Source of the DNA: Competibacter_A sp003527885
GTDB lineage: Bacteria > Pseudomonadota > Gammaproteobacteria > Competibacterales > Competibacteraceae
DNA: 7,553 bases
Assembly (NCBI GenBank): GCA_035442025.1
Contig: DAORPQ010000105.1
Location: 1-7,553 of the forward strand
Reading direction: 5' to 3'
Shown: positions 1 through 6,751 of the stretch, in pieces
How positions within the stretch are numbered: the stretch's first letter is position 1
Layout: every line of letters begins with the position of its first letter
The notes under the pieces: model-generated
Databases searched by the model: none
Seen by the model: the letters and a program-made list of their open reading frames with translations, nothing else
What the model was told of the DNA's origin: nothing
Made by a program: the position numbers and the translations under genes

Positions 1-3000
1 CCGTCGGGCAGTTGGTCGGTCACCACCACGCTGTTGGTGGTGCCTTGAATGAAATCGATCCGCAGTTGGTAGGTGATGATTTCACCGACCGCCGCTGTCA
101 CCGGCGTGACCTGTTTGTCGATGGTGACCGTCGATGCGATCTGCAAGGACTGACTGGCCGATTCCTGATAGTTGTTCAGCGTGGCGTTGCTGTCGTCATC
201 GCCACCGTTGCTGGCATCGCGCCCGCCCGCGCTTCCGGCCGGCAAACTGTTGTAAGCGGCGGTCACCCCGTTATTCAAGCTCTGGCCCGCCGTAGCGCCA
301 ACCCCGATGATCGTATCGAAAGCGATAGTCAAGGTCGCACCCGGCTCCAGGACCACATCGCCAGCCGATACGGTACCGCTACCGGGGGTCGCCGCGATAT
401 CGCCGACCGTCACCGGCCCACCACTTTCCTTGCTCGCTCCACCGTCCGCGGTCACCGCGACATTGGCCGGGTTGCTGACGGTCACGTTGGCCGGTAGCAC
501 ATCGTTGATGGCCACGCGCCGGGCGGCGGTCGCGCCGGTATTGCTGGCTGTGAATTGCCAGCGGATCGTAGACCCCGCTTGCGCGTTGGCCGCGCCGGAC
601 AAGATGGTCTTGGTCATCTCCAGGTTCGGCTCGCCGACTCGGACAGTCGGCGGATTGGGCGCCGTATAGATGATCGGCGTGGGCCCGCCCGGATTGGGAT
701 TGGCGTAGCTCACGCGGGCGCCGTTGGTCAGGGCCGTGCCGTTCTGGTTGCCGATGAGGTTATCCACCCTCGCCCGATAAGCGATGACGACTTCGCCCGC
801 CGGATTGGCGGTCGCGGTGCCCAGATTGAAGGTCAGGGGCGCGGTGGCGGTCGGCGCGATCGGGCCGACGGCCGGAGCGGTCACGCCGCCCACGACGCTA
901 ATGGCCGCGCTACCGGCGACATAGCTCAAGCCCGCCGGCAGGGTGTCTTCCACCTTCATGCCGCTCGCCGAACCGACCGGCAGCGCCAGCCGTAACTCGT
1001 ACTCGACCTCCTCGCCGATGGCGTAGAAGGGTTTGGCGTTCTTGATCGCCTTGGTCATGGTGACCGCGTTCGAAGTCACCGTGGCGCTGGTTCCGGCGAA
1101 CAGGTTGTTCGGACCGCTGCCGGAACCGGTGCGCTCGTTGGCGTCGACGCCCGGCAAGGTGGTGGCGGCGGCGCTGGCGGAATTGACCAGAAGCTTGCCG
1201 AACGGGATCGACGCGGGCAATTGCGCCCGATAGGTCACCGTGATCGCCTCGCCCGGATCGAGCTTGTCGATGGTGCCGGACAAAACCTGCCCGCTGAATG
1301 CCAAACCGCCGACCGCCGCGCCGGTCGCGCCGGGGTTGGCGCTCGGCGATCCGGCGACCGGCGTGATATCCGCCGGCAGGGTGTCGCTAAAGGTGTAGTC
1401 GTAGGCCGGCGCGGCGTTGCTGCCGGTGGCGCTGTTGCGCACCGTCAGGGTGTAAGTCACGGTATCGCCGCCCGCGGCCGCGACCGGCGTGACCGTCTTG
1501 CTGACCGCGACTTGCGGCAGGACGATGCGCACGTTATTGCCGGGACCGGTAACGAGTTGGGAATTGTTGTTTTGATCGTTGTACCGAATCTGGGCGCGAT
1601 TTTGCAGCAGGCTGCCGGCGGTGTTACCGGTGACGTTGGCCACGCGGAATTGCAAGACGAGCGTGTAGGTTTCGGCGGTGCCCGAAGTCGCATTGCCGTT
1701 GGTGACGTTGCCCAGATTGATCGAAAGCGTGTTGCCGCTAATGGCGGGATTCACCGGAATGGCGATGTTGGGACCGGCGCCGTTGATGCCGTCGGGATTG
1801 TTGGCGGCGGTCAAATCGGCGCTGCTGCGCGATAGCGTCGCCGATCCGGGCACGTACACCAAGCGCGCCGCCGTGGTGCTATTGATCAACTGATCGATCA
1901 ACTGGACGCCGTTGGTGACGCCTTCCGCCATCTGGAAATCGAGTTGGTAAGTGATGATTTCGCCGATGGCCACGGCCTGACCCGAGGTATCCGCCAAGGA
2001 AGTCGTCTTCACTATTTTCTGGTTGACGGCGGGCGCGCCGATGGGCACGGGCGCGCTGGCGGTGTCGTCGACTTGCACGCCGCCGGTGGTCGGCAGGGTG
2101 AACGTCGTGATCAATGCGTTGTTGGTGTAATTGCCGGTGACGACATCGCTTCTGATTCTGGCGCTGAATACCGCACCGCCCGCCGCCACTGTCGGGCAAG
2201 CGGTGGCTGGATCGATGGCCGTGTAAGTGACCGTTCCCGCGTTGTAAGCAAAAGTGTAACCGGGCGGCGTGGTCACTGCCGTGACCGGAGCGCTGAGGTT
2301 GAAGACGTTAGGATCGAGAACATCCGTGACCACGCACCGGAACATCGGGTTGTTGGGGTCCGTATTCGGCCAGCCCAACCGGATTTGCACCGTGTCTCCT
2401 GCGTTGACATTGCCGGCGGGCGACAGCGTTTTGGTGAGGTCCGGGTCGGGATTATCGACCGTCCAAGTCGCGGTGGCCGGCGTCGGCGAAGTCATGTTAG
2501 TCGCCGACACTGTGGCGCTGTTGGTGCCGCTGGCGGTCTTGGCTTGGGTGTAGGTGTAGGTGATCGTTCCGGTCGCCGATCCGGTCGTGGCCGGAACCGT
2601 GACTTGACTCCCGACGGCCGAAGTATTCGCGCATGTAAAGCCGTTGGAACCGCAGGTGATGGCGGGGATCGGGCCAGCGCTGTCACCGAGCGTGAAGTTT
2701 TCGTATACGCCTTCCGTCAGGGTGACGGCAATCAAGAAAGTCAGCGTTTCGCCGTTGTTGATGTTGTTGTCGGGCGTGGAACCGGGCAGGGAGGATGCGG
2801 TGATGGCTTTGGTGATGGTCGGCGTGCTTTGGGTGGTGAGCTTGGCCTTTCGGGTCAACAGCGCGGTGTTGGTGGCGAAGTTGACCGGCGTGAGCCCTTG
2901 TGGGTTTCCGACATCGACATTGCTGTAATTTTGTAAGACAGCGGTGTTGTCGATGTCGGTGGTGCGCGGCGTGGCGTTGGCGGCCAAGGTGCAGGTGTAG

Positions 3001-4847
3001 CTGACCCAAATTTCCTCGTCGGTTTGGACCGCGCCGTCGCCGTTGCCGGACAGCGGGGAGGTGACCGTCAGGCCGGTCGTTAGGGCACCGGTGGTGCCAA
3101 TGGCTGTACCTCCGCTCAACGTCACGGCTGGAGCCGTACAGGTATTAGGACTGCCGAAGGCGCCGAGCGTGCCAGCATCGTCGGTCAGGCGGATGCCGTA
3201 AGCGGGGGCGCTGCCGGTATTGGTCACCCGCACCCGATAGCTGATGGTGTCGCCGGCGTCCAGGCCGGTGGCCTGAGCGTCAAAACCCGCTGGAGGCGTC
3301 GCGCTGACCGAGCCGTGCGAAACGGCGGTAATCTCCTTTTTGATTTCCAGTTGCGGCTGTTTGGTGGTGACTTGGGCGGTGGTCGCGGCCGTTTGCTCGG
3401 TCCCGCTTAAGCTATCTCGATACGACTGAATCGCCAGATTGGCGAGGTTCAAACGGTCGGCCATGGGCTGAGCGGTGGCGCGAACGGTGTAAAGGATATC
3501 GATCTGGCCGCCCGCGCTCGGCAGCTCGCGGTTGCCATAACTCCAAGTGATGCGGTTCAAGCCGCTGTCGATCGAGACTGTTGGCGGCGTGCTGCTGATC
3601 GTGTCGGTGCTGGTGTAACACCACGTATTATTGTCCACCGGCGGTGCCGGCCCGGCTCCGCACGCGCCCGCACCTGTCATGCTGGATACGCTATACAGAG
3701 GAATGGGCAAATAATCAGTCAGGCTGAAGTTTTCGACCGAAGACACCGGCAGCGTAGTCGTCAACCGATAGGTCACGGTATCGCCAGCCGCGACCAGGAA
3801 GGGATTCGGGAGAGTGGTGCTGCCGTTGAGCGCGTACTTGGCTTTGGCCAGTTCTGGAGTGGCGACCGCTAACTCGGACGACGTGTTTTCGGTCACCGGG
3901 GAGCGGCCTGGAACGTTAAAGGTGACCTCGCTACGGTTGGTGACGATGTCGCCGGCGCTTAAAGTTTGAGTGCTACCCGTAGCTACAGACCCGGCATAGG
4001 CATTGTCTATGGTCGAGCGCAGTTTGATGACAAAAGAGGTGTCGTTGCCGATGGCTCCCACCAATTGCCCGTTGCTGCCGGCGATCAAGCGGATGATGGC
4101 CTCGGACAGATCGAAGGTGACCGTGGTCTCCCCCGCAACTTTGGCACCCACCGTGATTTCGGACGGCTGTAAAGCGCTGGTCGCCACCGCCGTTCCATTG
4201 GAGCGCAACTCGACGGTGGGCGTGAATCCGGTATCGTAGGTTTGTCCGTCGCCCAAAATATCCCTGACGGTTAGCGCCTCGACCGTAAAGTAATCCGATA
4301 CCTGTCCGTTCAGGGTGTATTCCACGGTGTCGCCGGCCGACAGTCCGGCCGGTCCCGTAGGCGTTACGATGACGCCGCCTTTTTGCAGCGCCACGGCCTT
4401 GGCGGTGATGGTGTCGGAAGCGGACGCCGGCGCAAGGGGAGTACCTTGGTAAGTCCCGCCCGCCGATGAAGTGTTGGTGATCGGCCGATGATTGGGCGTT
4501 ATGGGGTCCAGCACCTGTGCTCCCCCCGCATCCACCTGCGGAATATAGAAGGTGAAAGTGATGGTCCTATCGACACCCGCCACACCGGTGATCGAGCCGC
4601 AATTCAAGCTCAACGTACCGCCGGGCGCGGCGGTGGAAGGGGTGGAAGTCGCCGTGCATCCCGCCGCGTTGGTAACCGAGAGGAACTGAAATTGATTCGG
4701 CAGGATATCGCTAACGGTGACGGGATTGACGGTTTCCCCGGCGGCCACATCAACGGTCAATTCCACCGTGCGCGGATAGTCGGGGCCGGTGGCGGTTTCA
4801 TCCTCGGGGGCAATGATGTTTTTGGTGTGCTTGATGACGGTGGGGTT
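1..4847 (-). repeat. Eleven tandem DUF11/D2-type isopeptide beta-sandwich repeats (protein-level)
   Basis: Repeats were recognised by a Lys near the start, an Asp in a hydrophobic-x-x-D-x-L-P type strand and an Asn in the last strand. Lys/Asp/Asn positions are: R1 210 or 213/251/329; R2 360/400/508; R3 541 (or 539)/582/674; R4 707 or 708/760/838; R5 884/926/980; R6 1010/1046/1113; R7 1148 or 1151/1189/1287; R8 1321/1359/1426; R9 1470/1505/1579; R10 1617/1653/1730; R11 1782/1815/cut by the edge. The Lys-to-Lys period is 126-181 residues. R4-R7 have a degraded D-x-L-P motif but keep the Asp. The K-D-N order matches the isopeptide triad of Gram-positive pilin domains. Whether the bonds form here is inference. 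Confidence 0.8.
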
Positions 4848-5459
4848 GACGGAGATCGTCTGCGGTGTTCCAAAAAGGGGAGGGTCGGTTGACGGGTTGT
4901 CCAGGGCGTCCCCGCCCAAATCGAAGAAGGGCGTGACTTTCAGCGTTTTGGACACGTTCAGCTGCACGGCCGGAGAGTTACCGAGCGAGAACGCCAAATC
5001 CAAGCATTGCTTGGGCTGGTCGGCGGTAAACGAACCGAGCGGAAAGCGCAAGATCCGCAAGGTTTCGCCGTTAGCGAGCGTGACGTCGGTATTGGTATCG
5101 GGATTTTTGAAGGTGCAACCGCTGGCATTCGAGCAGGTCTGCGCGGCGGAGACGCTGATGGGGCTGCCCAGATAGGTTGCGGAGTTGAACGCGACCCCGG
5201 CGGGCGTCACCAGCTCGAACGCGGGCTGATAGCCGGTGGTATCGCCGGTATTGTCAAAACACACCGAATCCGTAGCGGGGGGGTCCGCCTCTGGGTTGGG
5301 GAGCGTGAAGCCTTCGCCGATGAATTCGTTGTGGGTGGTCGCCGGTACCGTCGCCGCCGGAATTGCCGCCGCCCACGCCGGCCGCCCCCCTAACAACCCC
5401 GCGACCAGCAACATGATGAGCCAACCTAGCCAGCGGAATGCCTTAGCTTCGGACGCCAT
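1..5459 (-). CDS. Giant secreted DUF11/isopeptide-repeat surface protein, C-terminus beyond window
   Basis: Seen: an ATG at 5459 opens a frame with no stop to the window edge (1,819 codons plus two bases). An in-frame TAA at 5489-5487 with no intervening start fixes the start, and an AGAGAGAA purine tract lies 6 bases upstream. Residues 1-30 form a signal peptide ending Ala-Trp-Ala. Residues 31 to about 204 are an N-terminal domain with four Cys. From about 205, at least eleven beta-rich repeats of about 126-181 residues follow, the last cut off. They are rich in Thr, Ala, Gly, Asn and Val, with recurring motifs such as GDTVTYTL, SDTLPA and LTNGARVSY. Family knowledge: this is the DUF11 / B_ant_repeat / D2 fimbrial isopeptide type found in cell-surface proteins. 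Inference: an extracellular adhesin or matrix fibre exported by Sec. The anchor (outer-membrane, PEP-CTERM, sorting signal or other) is not visible. The family is clear; the specific role is not. Confidence 0.93.
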   Translation of the reverse strand, partial: MASEAKAFRWLGWLIMLLVAGLLGGRPAWAAAIPAATVPATTHNEFIGEGFTLPNPEADPPATDSVCFDNTGDTTGYQPAFELVTPAGVAFNSATYLGSPISVSAAQTCSNASGCTFKNPDTNTDVTLANGETLRILRFPLGSFTADQPKQCLDLAFSLGNSPAVQLNVSKTLKVTPFFDLGGDALDNPSTDPPLFGTPQTISVNPTVIKHTKNIIAPEDETATGPDYPRTVELTVDVAAGETVNPVTVSDILPNQFQFLSVTNAAGCTATSTPSTAAPGGTLSLNCGSITGVAGVDRTITFTFYIPQVDAGGAQVLDPITPNHRPITNTSSAGGTYQGTPLAPASASDTITAKAVALQKGGVIVTPTGPAGLSAGDTVEYTLNGQVSDYFTVEALTVRDILGDGQTYDTGFTPTVELRSNGTAVATSALQPSEITVGAKVAGETTVTFDLSEAIIRLIAGSNGQLVGAIGNDTSFVIKLRSTIDNAYAGSVATGSTQTLSAGDIVTNRSEVTFNVPGRSPVTENTSSELAVATPELAKAKYALNGSTTLPNPFLVAAGDTVTYRLTTTLPVSSVENFSLTDYLPIPLYSVSSMTGAGACGAGPAPPVDNNTWCYTSTDTISSTPPTVSIDSGLNRITWSYGNRELPSAGGQIDILYTVRATAQPMADRLNLANLAIQSYRDSLSGTEQTAATTAQVTTKQPQLEIKKEITAVSHGSVSATPPAGFDAQATGLDAGDTISYRVRVTNTGSAPAYGIRLTDDAGTLGAFGSPNTCTAPAVTLSGGTAIGTTGALTTGLTVTSPLSGNGDGAVQTDEEIWVSYTCTLAANATPRTTDIDNTAVLQNYSNVDVGNPQGLTPVNFATNTALLTRKAKLTTQSTPTITKAITASSLPGSTPDNNINNGETLTFLIAVTLTEGVYENFTLGDSAGPIPAITCGSNGFTCANTSAVGSQVTVPATTGSATGTITYTYTQAKTASGTNSATVSATNMTSPTPATATWTVDNPDPDLTKTLSPAGNVNAGDTVQIRLGWPNTDPNNPMFRCVVTDVLDPNVFNLSAPVTAVTTPPGYTFAYNAGTVTYTAIDPATACPTVAAGGAVFSARIRSDVVTGNYTNNALITTFTLPTTGGVQVDDTASAPVPIGAPAVNQKIVKTTSLADTSGQAVAIGEIITYQLDFQMAEGVTNGVQLIDQLINSTTAARLVYVPGSATLSRSSADLTAANNPDGINGAGPNIAIPVNPAISGNTLSINLGNVTNGNATSGTAETYTLVLQFRVANVTGNTAGSLLQNRAQIRYNDQNNNSQLVTGPGNNVRIVLPQVAVSKTVTPVAAAGGDTVTYTLTVRNSATGSNAAPAYDYTFSDTLPADITPVAGSPSANPGATGAAVGGLAFSGQVLSGTIDKLDPGEAITVTYRAQLPASIPFGKLLVNSASAAATTLPGVDANERTGSGSGPNNLFAGTSATVTSNAVTMTKAIKNAKPFYAIGEEVEYELRLALPVGSASGMKVEDTLPAGLSYVAGSAAISVVGGVTAPAVGPIAPTATAPLTFNLGTATANPAGEVVIAYRARVDNLIGNQNGTALTNGARVSYANPNPGGPTPIIYTAPNPPTVRVGEPNLEMTKTILSGAANAQAGSTIRWQFTASNTGATAARRVAINDVLPANVTVSNPANVAVTADGGASKESGGPVTVGDIAATPGSGTVSAGDVVLEPGATLTIAFDTIIGVGATAGQSLNNGVTAAYNSLPAGSAGGRDASNGGDDDSNATLNNYQESASQSLQIASTVTIDKQVTPVTAAVGEIITYQLRIDFIQGTTNSVVVTDQLPD
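4848..5369 (-). other. N-terminal domain of the giant surface protein, preceding the repeats
   Basis: Residues 31 to about 204 of the mature protein do not follow the repeat pattern. The domain has four Cys (the first at 67, then in the contexts QTCSN, SGCTF and KQCLD) and aromatic and beta-strand-like stretches, and it ends in a Pro/Asp-rich linker (DNPSTDPPLF). It could be a cap or a diverged first repeat. Ligand binding is possible at this exposed end of a fibre, but nothing in the sequence shows it. Codons 59-61 contain seven consecutive C bases. Confidence 0.55.
5370..5459 (-). other. Sec signal peptide of the giant surface protein
   Basis: Residues 1-30 have a short n-region with Lys6 and Arg9, then a hydrophobic core from about Trp10 to Leu23 (WLGWLIMLLVAGLL), then a c-region ending Pro-Ala-Trp-Ala. 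The predicted cleavage is after Ala30 (AWA|AA). No lipobox Cys follows, so signal peptidase I rather than lipoprotein processing is expected. The Gly24-Gly25 codons form a run of six G bases (5390-5385). Confidence 0.88.
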
Positions 5460-5465
5460 AAAATA

Positions 5466-5473
5466 TTCTCTCT
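5466..5473 (-). promoter_or_regulatory. Ribosome binding site for the giant surface protein
   Basis: The minus strand reads AGAGAGAA, ending six bases before the ATG at 5459. It is purine-rich with a partial match to the Shine-Dalgarno core. Together with the in-frame stop at 5489-5487 it supports the ATG at 5459 as the only credible start. Confidence 0.5.
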
Positions 5474-5531
5474 GACTTTTATTGGTTTATTGTCCCACCG
5501 CCTAGCTCCCGCGCAGCGTGACATCCTGTTC

Positions 5532-5553
5532 GGGTGGCTACTCTGGCCAACCC
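5532..5553 (-). promoter_or_regulatory. GC-rich hairpin in the leader of the surface protein gene
   Basis: Plus-strand GGGTGGC (5532-5538) can pair with GCCA (5546-5549) and CCC (5551-5553), leaving A5550 bulged. This gives a seven-pair stem with a seven-base loop. No T-run follows on either strand, so it is not a typical intrinsic terminator. One arm (GGTGG, 5533-5537) could instead pair with CCACC at 5495-5499, so two alternative folds are conceivable. A role in translation control, RNA stability or termination is inference. Confidence 0.35.
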
Positions 5554-5689
5554 ATCATCATCTAAATAAGCAACAAATGGTCGGATCCGGATACAAGCAA
5601 AACGGAATATAAACTCTTGTCATTAAAAATAGGCGCTGCTTGAGCAACATTACATGAGTATAGAACACAAGAAATTCGCATTTTTAAAC

Positions 5690-5720
5690 ATTTTATGATT
5701 AATAATAGGATTAATGTCAC
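5690..5720 (-). promoter_or_regulatory. Weak sigma70-like promoter candidate
   Basis: On the minus strand GTGACA (5720-5715, five of six matches to TTGACA) is followed after 19 bases by TAAAAT (5695-5690, five of six matches to TATAAT). The overlapping CATAAA would give a 17-base spacer but a poorer -10. The spacer is long and AT-rich DNA yields such matches by chance. If real, transcription would start near 5680 and leave a leader of about 220 bases before the ATG. Confidence 0.25.
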
Positions 5721-5732
5721 TAACAAGACATT
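5713..5732. promoter_or_regulatory. Perfect 6+6 dyad AATGTC-N8-GACATT, possible operator
   Basis: Plus-strand positions 5713-5718 (AATGTC) and 5727-5732 (GACATT) are perfect inverted repeats separated by eight bases. The dyad overlaps the candidate -35 hexamer of the surface protein promoter, a usual place for a repressor or activator site. It is not GC-rich and has no adjacent T-run, so it is a poor terminator for the gene upstream. A chance origin is quite possible. Confidence 0.25.
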
Positions 5733-5766
5733 TTCACGTTGCCATATAGCCATTTTATGTATATTT

Positions 5767-6714
5767 TTAGTTACTATAAAATTCATCGTCTAGCGCCTCC
5801 AATCCGTGCGCCGCGCGCGCGCGGTTTGAAAGCAGGCTGGCTCGCACCCGTTCGGAATCCGCATGGTCCGTGGGCAACGGCTGCCGGAGCAAGGCCGCAT
5901 CGATTTCCGCCCAACACCCCGCCAACGCCAGCACCCGCAGCGCTTCCTCGCGTGCGCCCGTATCCCGACAGTCGCCGGTGGCAGCGCCCGCCAACAAGGC
6001 GGACGCCGTTTCCACCGGTGCAACCTCCGCGGCCGTACCTCCAGCGATCTCCGTGACCCGCCGCGCCCGCCATAGCAGCAAGCGCGCCCGCTGCGCCAGT
6101 TGTCGCTCCAACGCCTGGGTCAAATCGAGCGCGTTCAGTTGCGCTGTCAACCGGTCCAGTGCCGCCGCATCGCGACGACGGAAAGCGACGCGGCATAGCG
6201 CCCACAGATGGGTGGCGGCGGTCAAGCGGGGATATTGGTCGCGCCAATCGGCCCAGGCGCGGGAATACCAGTCCCAGGCGGCGGCGAAATCGCCTTGACG
6301 GTAGGCCAGTTCACCGTCCAGATAATCCAGCGGCGCGGTCCAAGGTTGGTTGAGATCCATGAGATAACGCCGACCTTGATCGAGTAGGGCGCGACAAAAA
6401 TCGGTGGTTTTGCGGTCCAGACTGATCCGAATGACGGCGATCAACGCGCCGAAACAATCGGCGGGATCGGCGGTCGCGGCGCGCTCGTTGGCCGCTTGCA
6501 GCAAGGCTGCCAGCGCCAAGTCGTCCTCGCCGGCGCAATGCAGGCTATAGCCTTGCCACAACAGCGCGCGGGTTCGCTCGCCGATCAAACCCGAGGCGCT
6601 GGCGATTTCGACGGCCTGTTGCTCCAACCTGGCGGCTTGAACGAAATGGCCTTCGGCGCGAGCTTGCCGCGCCAAGCCCCGCAGCCGGACGAGCGCTTGC
6701 CGATCGGAGGCCAT
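5767..6714 (-). CDS. Uncharacterised TPR-like helical repeat protein, 315 residues
   Basis: I do not recognise a named family. The protein is predicted all-helical and has helix-turn-helix pairs typical of tetratricopeptide repeats. Visible units are about residues 4-40 (GHFVQAARLEQQAVEIA), 45-78 (WQGYSLHCAGEDDLALAALL), 127-158 (DGELAYRQGDFAAAWDWYSR) and about 163-198. A less regular C-terminal helical region follows, ending in an acidic tail (DDEFYSN). There is no signal peptide or membrane segment, so it is probably cytoplasmic and probably binds protein partners. The ATG at 6714 is the only good start: an in-frame TGA lies 16-18 bases upstream and no clear Shine-Dalgarno is present. It begins 37 bases after the stop of the CnoX/YbbN-like gene, which suggests cotranscription and perhaps translational coupling. 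The stop lies in AT-rich DNA and no terminator is evident after it. Confidence 0.8.
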   Translation of the reverse strand: MASDRQALVRLRGLARQARAEGHFVQAARLEQQAVEIASASGLIGERTRALLWQGYSLHCAGEDDLALAALLQAANERAATADPADCFGALIAVIRISLDRKTTDFCRALLDQGRRYLMDLNQPWTAPLDYLDGELAYRQGDFAAAWDWYSRAWADWRDQYPRLTAATHLWALCRVAFRRRDAAALDRLTAQLNALDLTQALERQLAQRARLLLWRARRVTEIAGGTAAEVAPVETASALLAGAATGDCRDTGAREEALRVLALAGCWAEIDAALLRQPLPTDHADSERVRASLLSNRARAAHGLEALDDEFYSN

Positions 6715-6751
6715 TCTTGGCGCTTGGAATAACAGGCGAGGCTGAAATCAC
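6715..6751 (-). other. Short 37-base intercistronic spacer between cnoX and the TPR-like gene
   Basis: The CnoX stop (TGA, 6754-6752) is followed by 37 bases before the next ATG. No hairpin with a T-run and no clear promoter is visible, and a strong Shine-Dalgarno is absent (the region before the ATG reads GCGCCAAGA). This supports an operon, with the second gene perhaps poorly or conditionally translated. Confidence 0.5.

Larger units (their letters stand above)
5460..5766 (-). promoter_or_regulatory. Intergenic leader region upstream of the giant surface protein gene
   Basis: This 307-base gap lies between the TPR-like gene and the surface protein gene. Its upstream part is strongly AT-rich: 34 G/C of 120 bases in 5641-5760, against 40 of 60 in a sampled coding line (1201-1260). 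The part nearer the start codon contains a GC-rich block (about 5491-5553). No convincing gene was found in it. It also has a direct repeat CATTTTATG at 5689-5697 and 5751-5759 (plus strand), and a GATTAAT pair at 5697-5703 and 5709-5715. It most likely holds the promoter and a long 5' leader for the surface protein. Confidence 0.6.

Noticed and set aside
1221..2936. Long plus-strand open frames (for example 1221-1835 and 1944-2936) opposite the surface protein
   Set aside because: Their translations are Arg/Gly/Asp-rich with no domain pattern, while the minus strand carries a coherent repeat protein throughout. They are antisense shadows of GC-rich codon bias.
1..5459. Broken gene or frameshift in the long repeat protein
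   Set aside because: Reading codon by codon showed no stop, and the repeat motifs remain in the same frame from the signal peptide to the edge.
5478..5530. Cyclic-di-GMP (GEMM-I) riboswitch before the adhesin
   Set aside because: Short strings such as GTCACGC and GGTGGGAC resemble the class, but the GCAAACC core, the tetraloop receptor and the second helix are missing and the start codon follows too closely.
5700..5766. Intrinsic terminator after the TPR-like gene
   Set aside because: No GC-rich hairpin with a following T-run was found on the minus strand. The 5713-5732 dyad has only six AT-rich pairs.
5562..5786. Minus-strand 74-codon frame with a hydrophobic stretch in the AT-rich spacer
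   Set aside because: It starts inside the end of the TPR-like gene, has no ribosome binding site that I can see, and its composition is what random AT-rich DNA gives. A small membrane protein cannot be fully excluded.
5783..6247. Alternative minus-strand frame of 154 codons inside the TPR-like gene
   Set aside because: It lies wholly within the 315-residue frame, which has regular amphipathic helices. The alternative is Gly/Arg-rich without structure.
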